In this document: one piece after another, positions 58,227 through 64,000 of the stretch | Numbering within the stretch: the stretch's first letter is position 1 | How the letters are laid out: the number at the start of each line of letters is the position of its first letter | Origin: Streptomyces akebiae | GTDB taxonomy: Bacteria > Actinomycetota > Actinomycetes > Streptomycetales > Streptomycetaceae | Assembly: GCF_019599145.1 (NCBI RefSeq) | Contig: NZ_CP080647.1 | Span: 6,882,001-6,946,000 of the forward strand | Length of the DNA stretch: 64,000 nucleotides | Direction: 5' to 3' | Translations under genes and position numbers: made by a program | The notes under the pieces: generated by a model | The model's input: the letters and a program-made list of their open reading frames with translations, nothing else | Told to the model about the DNA's origin: nothing | The model's database searches: none

Positions 58227-60253
58227 GCGGCGCGCACGGCCGTCGGCACGCGGCGGGCGGTGGCGCCCGCCGGTCCCACCGGAACGGCCAGAGCGGTGGG
58301 CCGGCGTTACCCGGATACATACCCGGCCCGCCCTCCTACGCCCCGGACACCGCTCCGCACTCTGCCTCGAACGCCGCGCCGACCTTCACCTCGAACGCCG
58401 CGCCGACCTTCACCTCGAACTCCGCGCCGAACTCCGCCCAGGGCAGCGGCGATTCCCCGGAGTGGGGCGGCGCCGAGGCCCTGGGCCGGGATCATCCGCC
58501 CCCCGGCTCCGAGGGCCCCCGCCCCGGGGCCTCGGCCGGTCGCATCGACTTCGGTACCGAGATCACCGCGTCCCTCGTCGTCTTCCTGGTCGCGCTGCCG
58601 CTCTGCATCGGCGTGGCCGTGGCCTCCGGGGTGCCGGCCGAACTGGGCATCATCTCCGGCGTGATCGGCGGCCTGGTGGTCGGCGCGGTGCGGGGCAGCA
58701 CCCTCCAGGTCAGCGGCCCGGCGGCCGGGCTCGCGGCGCTCGTCGCGGAGACGGTCATGGAGTTCGGCGTCGCGATGCTCGGCGTGATCGTCCTCTTCTC
58801 CGGCATCCTCCAGATCGTGCTGGGCCTGGTGAAACTGGGCCGGATGTTCCAGGCGATCTCCATCGCCGTCGTGCAGGGCATGCTCGCCGGCATCGGACTG
58901 CCGCTGATGTTCAGCCAGCTCTACCCGATGTCCGACTCCAAGGCGCCGGGCACCCCCTTGGACAACATGGCGGGCGTCCCCGGCCTGATCGCCGACACCG
59001 TGACGAACCCGCAGGCGCTGATCGCGGCCGGGCTCGGGATCGTCACGATCGTGCTGAGCTTCGTGTGGAAGCAGGTGCCGGGGCCGGTCAAGAAGATTCC
59101 GGCCGCGCTCGTGGCCGTCGGGATCGGTATCGCGGTCGCCTCGTTGCCGGGCGTCGAGGTGAAGACGCTCCAGGTCGGCAATCTGCTGGCGTCCGTGGAC
59201 GTGCCGGGGCCGGAGCAACTGTCCGGGCTGGCCAGCGCCGGGGTCATCACGGCGATCCTCACCTTCACCGTGATCGCGTCGGCGGAGAGTCTGTTCACCG
59301 CCGCCGCGGTGGACCGGATGCACGACGGTCCGCGCACCCGGTACAACACCGAGCTCATCGCCCAGGGCGCGGGCAACACCGTCGCCGGCGTCCTCGGCGC
59401 GCTGCCCATCACCGCGGTCGTCGCGCGCACCTCGGCGAACGTGCAGGCCGGTGCCAAGACCCGCCTCTCCCGTACGCTGCACGGCCTCTGGCTGCTCGCC
59501 TTCGCGCTGCTGCTGCCGCAGGTGCTGGCGCTGATCCCGATCTCGGTGCTCGCGGGTGTCCTCGTGCACAGCGGGTGGAAGTTGTTCGCGCCGGAACAGT
59601 TCCCGAAGATGTGGCGGCAGGACCGGGGCGAGTTCGCGGTCATGACGCTGACGACGCTGGTCATCACGGCGACCGCGCTGCTCGAAGGGGTGCTGTTCGG
59701 GCTGGCCGCGGGTGTGGTGCTGGCCGCGCTGCGGATGTCGCAGACCGTCATCCGGCAGCACATCGAGGACGACACGGCGAAGGTCGTCATGGCGGGCAAC
59801 GCGACGTTCCTGCGGCTGCCGAAGCTGATCGACGCGCTGGAGGGCGCGGCCGCCTCCGGCAAGCCGCGCATCCGGCTGGACCTGCTCGGCGTGACCCACC
59901 TCGACCATGCCTGCCGCAGCCAGATCGAGGAGTTCGTGGCGCAGCAGCGGGGTGCCGGGCTGCGGGTGGAACTGCTGATGCCGGACCTCACGAAGCTGCC
60001 CGCGGCGGCCGAGCCACGTGCCGCGCGGGAGGAGCCCGCGTTCACGGAGGTGCCGGAGCCGGTGTCGACGGAGGTGTGGGACTACGCGACGGTCGGTACG
60101 GCGGCGGTGGGGGGTACGGGCCCGATGCCGGCCGGGACCGGGGCCGGGCCGGGGCCCGACGCCGAGTGGTTCTATCTCGACACCCGGCCGATGCCGGGGG
60201 TGCCGGAGTCCCGGCCACCGTTGTCGCGCCGGGGGCGCGACTGGGCGGACTGA
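58223..60253 (+). CDS. SulP-family anion (bicarbonate/sulfate) transporter with C-terminal STAS domain
   Basis: A 676-residue membrane protein. After a Ser/Pro/Ala-rich cytoplasmic leader of about 105 residues containing NAAPTFTS repeats (24-bp DNA repeat, 58365-58430), it has the SulP core: about 12-14 hydrophobic segments, FLVALPLCIGVAVASGVP, LPLMFSQLYPMS, GALPITAVVARTSANVQAGA. A STAS-like region follows (AKVVMAGNATFLRLPKLIDAL, LDLLGVTHLDHACRSQI). Its fusion by ATGA coupling to a beta-carbonic anhydrase points to bicarbonate. Codon 29 (58307-58309) is TTA. The N-terminal leader is not part of the family. Confidence 0.9.
   Translation: MSGAHGRRHAAGGGARRSHRNGQSGGPALPGYIPGPPSYAPDTAPHSASNAAPTFTSNAAPTFTSNSAPNSAQGSGDSPEWGGAEALGRDHPPPGSEGPRPGASAGRIDFGTEITASLVVFLVALPLCIGVAVASGVPAELGIISGVIGGLVVGAVRGSTLQVSGPAAGLAALVAETVMEFGVAMLGVIVLFSGILQIVLGLVKLGRMFQAISIAVVQGMLAGIGLPLMFSQLYPMSDSKAPGTPLDNMAGVPGLIADTVTNPQALIAAGLGIVTIVLSFVWKQVPGPVKKIPAALVAVGIGIAVASLPGVEVKTLQVGNLLASVDVPGPEQLSGLASAGVITAILTFTVIASAESLFTAAAVDRMHDGPRTRYNTELIAQGAGNTVAGVLGALPITAVVARTSANVQAGAKTRLSRTLHGLWLLAFALLLPQVLALIPISVLAGVLVHSGWKLFAPEQFPKMWRQDRGEFAVMTLTTLVITATALLEGVLFGLAAGVVLAALRMSQTVIRQHIEDDTAKVVMAGNATFLRLPKLIDALEGAAASGKPRIRLDLLGVTHLDHACRSQIEEFVAQQRGAGLRVELLMPDLTKLPAAAEPRAAREEPAFTEVPEPVSTEVWDYATVGTAAVGGTGPMPAGTGAGPGPDAEWFYLDTRPMPGVPESRPPLSRRGRDWAD
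58307..58309 (+). other. TTA leucine codon in the SulP transporter gene
   Basis: In frame as GGG CCG GCG TTA CCC GGA (PALPG), codon 29 of the transporter. An early TTA can give strong bldA dependence. Confidence 0.8.
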
Positions 60254-60502
60254 CCGGAGGCGCGGGTCCGGGCTCGGACTCGGACTCGGGCTCGGGCTCG
60301 GGGGAGGGCGCGGGGTGCGGGGGAGGGCGCGGGTTCGGGCGCGGGGTGCGGGCGCGGGGTGCGGGCGGGTGCGGGCTGATCGCGCCGTTCCCCGCGTTCC
60401 GCTGGAAGCCTCTCCCGGACCCGCGATCGCCACACCTCCCGCAACACCCCCACCCGGTCTACGCTGGAAGACGCCCCAGGAGCCCTTCGGGAAGGCGGCG
60501 TC

Positions 60503-61435
60503 ATGACCGGCTGGAACGTGCGCGACATCCCCGATCAGCACGGCCGCTCCGTCGTCGTCACCGGCGCCAACAGCGGCATCGGCTACGCCGCCGCAAGGGA
60601 GCTCGCCCGCCGGGGCGCCCATGTCGTCCTCGCCTGCCGGAGTGCTGAGCGGGGTGCCGCGGCGCTGGAGCGGATGAGTGCCGAAGTGCCGGACGGCGAC
60701 ATCGAGTTGATGCGGCTCGACCTCGGGGACCTGGGCTCCGTACGGGAGTTCGCCCACGCCTACGCGCAGGCGAGCGACCGGCTGGACCTGCTCGTCAACA
60801 ACGCCGGTGTGATGGCCGTGGCGCGGAGCCGTACGGCCGACGGCTTCGAGACCCAGTTCGGGACCAACCACCTCGGCCACTTCGCCCTCACCGGTCTGCT
60901 CCTGCCGGCCCTGCTCGCCACCCCCGGCGCCCGCGTCGTGACCGTCTCCAGCACGATGCACCTGCGGGCGAACATCGACATCGGCGACCTCAACAGCGAG
61001 CGCAAGTACGGACGTTGGCTCGCCTACGGCCGCTCCAAGACCGCCAACCTGCTGTTCACGCACGAGCTGGCCCGCCGCCTGGCGGCAAACGGCTCGGAGG
61101 TGATCGCCGCCGCCGCGCACCCCGGCTACGCGTCCACCAACCTCCAGACGGCCGGACCCAGCGCCGAGGGCCGCAAGGGCGTCGAACGCTTCATGCGGAT
61201 CGGCAACCGCTTCTTCGCCCAGTCCGCCGAAGCGGGCGCCCTGCCCACCCTCTACGCGGCGACCGCGCCCGACGTACGCCCCGACTCCTTCATCGGCCCG
61301 TCCTTCGTGATGTGGCGCGGCACCCCGGCACCCTCCCTCCGAGCCTCCTGGACCCGCAACGACCGGGCGGGCGAACGCCTGTGGGCGGCGTCGGAAGAAC
61401 TCACCGGGATCACGTACGAGGGCCTGAAGGCCTGA
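60503..61435 (+). CDS. Short-chain dehydrogenase/reductase (retinol-dehydrogenase-like)
   Basis: A 310-residue NADP(H) oxidoreductase. The dinucleotide motif TGANSGIG lies at residues 20-27, DLLVNNAGVM at about 93-102, the catalytic Ser in VVTVSSTMH and Tyr175/Lys179 in LAYGRSKTANLL. The arrangement is of the classical extended-C-terminus group often called oxidoreductase or protochlorophyllide-reductase-like. ATG 60503 follows a weak GGGAAGGCGG. It converges on nirD across a strong terminator. Physiological substrate unknown. Confidence 0.93.
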   Translation: MTGWNVRDIPDQHGRSVVVTGANSGIGYAAARELARRGAHVVLACRSAERGAAALERMSAEVPDGDIELMRLDLGDLGSVREFAHAYAQASDRLDLLVNNAGVMAVARSRTADGFETQFGTNHLGHFALTGLLLPALLATPGARVVTVSSTMHLRANIDIGDLNSERKYGRWLAYGRSKTANLLFTHELARRLAANGSEVIAAAAHPGYASTNLQTAGPSAEGRKGVERFMRIGNRFFAQSAEAGALPTLYAATAPDVRPDSFIGPSFVMWRGTPAPSLRASWTRNDRAGERLWAASEELTGITYEGLKA

Positions 61436-61459
61436 CGCGTAACGCGCCTAACGCGTAAC

Positions 61460-61511
61460 GCGCGTGGCGCGCAGGACCGTATCTTCGTTCGGTCGACTGC
61501 GCGCCACGCGC
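61460..61511. terminator. Bidirectional hairpin between the SDR gene and nirD
   Basis: GCGCGTGGCGCGCAG and CTGCGCGCCACGCGC form a perfect 15-bp outer stem. An inner GACCG/CGGTC stem continues the pairing around TATCTTCGTT. It lies 25 bases after one stop and 43 before the other. Confidence 0.85.
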
Positions 61512-61553
61512 GGAGGACGGTCGGGCGGGACCACCCGGAGGCTGGGCCAGGGC

Positions 61554-61904
61554 TTACGCGGCCCGCACCTCGTACGCCGTGATCCGTACCGTCTCGTCGT
61601 CCAGGCACTGCCCGGTCTCCAGGTCGAAGCGCTGCTTCAGGAGCGGGGAGGCGACGAAGGGGCGGCCCTGGTGGCTGCCGGTGAGGCCCCGGGAGAGGAC
61701 GGCGGCGCCGCCGAAGGGGTCGCGGTTGTCGATGGCGTACAGCTTGCCCGCGCGGTCGAGGAACAGCGCGGCCTGGTTGCCGTCGGGGAGCAGGGCGGCC
61801 ACGCCGCGGCCCGGGATCAGCAGGGCCAGGTCGCAGACCGTGAACCAGCCGTCCGCCAGCCGCAGCTGGACCTTGACATCGATCTTCTCGGGGGCGAGGG
61901 TCAT
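61554..61904 (-). CDS. nirD: Nitrite reductase [NAD(P)H] small subunit
   Basis: A 116-residue Rieske-like fold protein partner of NirB. The fold is that of NirD (GWFTVCDLALLIPGRGVAALLPDG, LYAIDNRDPFGGAAVLSRGL, LKQRFDLETGQCLDDE). NirD keeps the Rieske fold but not the CxH/CxxH iron ligands, and none are seen here. ATG 61904 overlaps the NirB stop by four bases (ATGA). It ends near the hairpin shared with the SDR gene. Confidence 0.94.
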   Translation of the reverse strand: MTLAPEKIDVKVQLRLADGWFTVCDLALLIPGRGVAALLPDGNQAALFLDRAGKLYAIDNRDPFGGAAVLSRGLTGSHQGRPFVASPLLKQRFDLETGQCLDDETVRITAYEVRAA

Positions 61905-64000
61905 CGCTGGGCGCTTCCTTCCAGGACATCGGCGGGCCGCAGGCCGATGGACAGCAGGGGCAGGTCGGGCTTGATCTGGTCGCGCTCGGGCACGAAGCCG
62001 ACGACCGGGTCCGGGGTGTCCGGGGCGTTGACGAAGGACACGAACCGGGCGAGCTTCTCGGGGTCGTTGATGGTGGAGGCCCACTCGTCGGCGTAGTGCG
62101 AGACGTGGTCCGCCATCAGCGACTCCAGCTCCTCGCAGATGCCGAGGGAGTCCTCCACGACCACGTCCCGGATGTGGTCCAGGCCGCCGGGGATCCGCTC
62201 CAGCCACGTCGAGGTCCGCTCCAGGCGGTCGGCGGTGCGGATGTAGAACATCAGGAAACGGTCGATCAGCTTGATCAGTTCGGCGTCGGAGAGGTCCTGG
62301 GCCAGCAGGTCCGCGTGGCGCGGGGTGGCGCCGCCGTTGCCGCCCACGTACAGGTTCCAGCCGTTGGAGGTGGCGATGACGCCGAAGTCCTTCGACTGGG
62401 CCTCGGCGCACTCACGGGCGCAGCCCGAGACCGCCGACTTCAGCTTGTGGGGCGACCTGAGCCCCCGGTAGCGCAGCTCCAGGTCGATCGCCATGCGGAC
62501 CGAGTCCTGGACGCCGTAGCGGCACCAGGTCTGGCCGACGCAGGACTTCACCGTACGCAGCGACTTGCCGTAGGCGTGGCCCGACTCGAAGCCGGCGTCC
62601 ACCAACCGGGTCCAGATGACGGGCAGTTGCTCGACGCGGGCGCCGAACATGTCGATCCGCTGCCCACCCGTGATCTTCGTGTAGAGACCGAAGTCGCGGG
62701 CGATCTCGCCGATCACGATCAGGCCCTCGGGGGTGATCTCACCGCCGGGGATGCGCGGGACGACCGAGTACGAGCCGTTCTTCTGCAGGTTGGCCAGGAA
62801 GTGGTCGTTGCTGTCCTGCAGGGCCGCCTGCTCGCCCTCCAGGACGTAGCCGCTCGCGCCGATGGTCGGGGCGAGGGACGCGATGATCGAGGCGACCGCG
62901 GGCTTGCAGATCTCGCAGCCGTCGCCGCCCTTGGCCTCGTCGCGGCCGTACCGGTCCAGCAGGTCCTGGTACGTGTTGATGCGCAGCGCGAGGACGATCT
63001 CGTACAGCTCCTCGCGGGTCTGCGAGAAGCAGCCGCACAGGCCCTTGTCGACGACGACGCCGCTGGCCTCGAGCTCGGCGGTGACGAGCTGGCCGAGGAC
63101 CTTGACGCAGGAACCGCAGGTCGTGCCCGCCTTGGTGCACTTCTTCACCTCGGGCACCGTGGTGCACTGGTGGTCGGTGACCGCCGCGCGGATCGTGCCC
63201 TTGCGGACGTTGTTGCAGGAGCAGATGATCGCGTCGTCCGGCAGCGCGGTCGGACCGAGCTGGGCGGACTCGCCGGCACCGGCGGGCAGCACCAGCGACT
63301 CGGGCGAGACCGGCGGGACCGACCCGGTGAAGGCCTTCAGCGTGCCGTACGCCTCCGCGTCACCGACCAGGATGCCGCCGAGCAGCTCGCCGCCCCGGCC
63401 GATGACCAGCTTCTTGTAGATGCCGGAGCGGGAGTCGGAGTACACGACGTCCAGGCAGTCGGCGGTCGCGCCGTGCGCGTCACCGAAGGAGGCCACGTCG
63501 ACGCCGAGGAGCTTCAGCTTGGTGGACAGGTCGGCGCCGGTGAAGGCGGCCTCGTCGGCGGCGATGGTCGCGGCGGCCGTCTCGGCCTGCTCGTAACCGG
63601 GCGCCACCAGGCCGTACACCCGGCCGTCGGAGGCCAGCGCGCACTCGCCGATCGCGAAGACGTGCGGGTCGTTGACGGTCCGGCACTGCTCGTCGACGCT
63701 GATGCCGCCGCGCTCGCCGACCGTCAGACCGCAGTCGCGGGCGAGCTGGTCGCGGGGGCGGACACCGGCGGAGAACACCACCATGTCGGTGGCGAGTTCG
63801 GAGCCGTCGGACAGCTTCATGCCGGTGACCGAGCCGTCCTCGCCGACGACGATCTCCTGCGTGCCCACCCCGGTGTGGACCGACAGGCCCATGTCCTCGA
63901 TGGTGCGCAGCAGCGCGGCACCACCGCCGTCGTCCACCTGCACCGGCATCAGCCGGGGCGCGAACTCCACGATGTGGGAGGTGAGTCCGAGACCCTTCAG
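61901..64000 (-). CDS. nirB: Nitrite reductase [NAD(P)H] large subunit, 5' end outside the window
   Basis: Reduces nitrite to ammonia in the cytoplasm for assimilation. The visible 700 residues cover the second part of the FAD/NAD domain (VVFSAGVRPRDQLARD, DPHVFAIGECAL), two BFD-like [2Fe-2S] regions (CSCNNVRKG to TTCGSCVKVLG, and GLCGCFSQTREEL to CEICKPA), and the siroheme/[4Fe-4S] half. In that half are CVGQTWCRYG and SGCARECAEAQSKDFG, giving the four cluster cysteines. The reading frame is open to the right edge with no start, so the N-terminus, including the first FAD motif, is off-window. It is translationally coupled to nirD. Confidence 0.96.
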   Translation of the reverse strand: MKGLGLTSHIVEFAPRLMPVQVDDGGGAALLRTIEDMGLSVHTGVGTQEIVVGEDGSVTGMKLSDGSELATDMVVFSAGVRPRDQLARDCGLTVGERGGISVDEQCRTVNDPHVFAIGECALASDGRVYGLVAPGYEQAETAAATIAADEAAFTGADLSTKLKLLGVDVASFGDAHGATADCLDVVYSDSRSGIYKKLVIGRGGELLGGILVGDAEAYGTLKAFTGSVPPVSPESLVLPAGAGESAQLGPTALPDDAIICSCNNVRKGTIRAAVTDHQCTTVPEVKKCTKAGTTCGSCVKVLGQLVTAELEASGVVVDKGLCGCFSQTREELYEIVLALRINTYQDLLDRYGRDEAKGGDGCEICKPAVASIIASLAPTIGASGYVLEGEQAALQDSNDHFLANLQKNGSYSVVPRIPGGEITPEGLIVIGEIARDFGLYTKITGGQRIDMFGARVEQLPVIWTRLVDAGFESGHAYGKSLRTVKSCVGQTWCRYGVQDSVRMAIDLELRYRGLRSPHKLKSAVSGCARECAEAQSKDFGVIATSNGWNLYVGGNGGATPRHADLLAQDLSDAELIKLIDRFLMFYIRTADRLERTSTWLERIPGGLDHIRDVVVEDSLGICEELESLMADHVSHYADEWASTINDPEKLARFVSFVNAPDTPDPVVGFVPERDQIKPDLPLLSIGLRPADVLEGSAQR

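Noticed and set aside
58307..61120. 937-residue minus-strand frame opposite the SulP and SDR genes
   Set aside because: Shadow frame spanning two unrelated genes, no domain.

Overview
The window looks like a Streptomyces chromosome segment. GC is very high with strong third-position bias. It carries an AfsR/SARP regulator, a WhiJ-like HTH/DUF397 pair, rare TTA (bldA-type) leucine codons and GTG starts. From memory (not checked), the order recO-uppS / zur-znuBCA / glyS / dus / ppdK / nirBD matches the conserved core of streptomycete chromosomes. Accessory genes sit between these markers.

Regions. 0-3 kb: truncated peptide-ABC lipoprotein, FadR regulator, phosphatase-like protein and VanX-like dipeptidase. 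3.9-7 kb: AfsR-type regulator with an intergenic repeat captured inside its ORF. 7.4-10 kb: two coupled small ORFs, recO, uppS and a YcxB-like membrane protein. 10.2-13.5 kb: zur-znuB-znuC-znuA with two Zur-like boxes at znuA, divergent from glyS (13.7-15 kb). 15.1-15.7 kb: decayed remnant joining the front of a DEAD-box helicase to a piece of an Eco57I/PglX-like methylase. 15.95-22.75 kb: two translationally coupled genes, an LCAT-like hydrolase and a 1,787-residue protein. The larger protein has a transglutaminase-like N-terminus, a STAND NTPase and 16 nearly identical 46-residue TPR-like repeats, plus one TTA codon. This is the best candidate for an undescribed conflict or defence system in the window. 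22.6-24.9 kb: an AbaA-type module (HATPase, HTH-DUF5753, DUF397) with a duplicated promoter region.

25-34 kb: DUF4394 protein; aldo/keto reductase behind a perfect 16-bp inverted repeat and followed by a TetR gene; VOC and CGNR proteins; SRPBCC protein; MFS exporter; dihydrouridine synthase; pyruvyl transferase. 34.4-39.3 kb: two coupled carbohydrate hydrolases and a divergent ROK repressor. 39.7-42.5 kb: ppdK. 42.7-46.2 kb: small secreted protein, then an ABC ATPase/FtsX-like permease pair whose ATPase lacks a canonical start codon. 46.3-48.8 kb: ECF41 sigma factor behind a flavoprotein with a pentapeptide-repeat tail. 49.4-52.5 kb: condensation-domain and glycosyltransferase genes, both frameshifted. 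52.6-53.7 kb: secreted PhoX-like protein. 53.9-57.2 kb: two-component system with an extraordinary response regulator. 57.5-60.3 kb: beta-carbonic anhydrase coupled to a SulP transporter. 60.5 kb to the end: SDR oxidoreductase and nitrite reductase nirD-nirB (nirB runs off the window).

Two themes cross these regions. First, a streptomycete intergenic repeat with core GGCGCGGGGAACTGCGCG recurs at least six times, once inside a coding sequence. Second, the 47-61 kb stretch is rich in short tandem repeats inside genes. Most units are multiples of 3 bp, but an 8-bp array sits exactly where one gene loses its frame. No tRNA, rRNA, CRISPR array or insertion sequence was seen.
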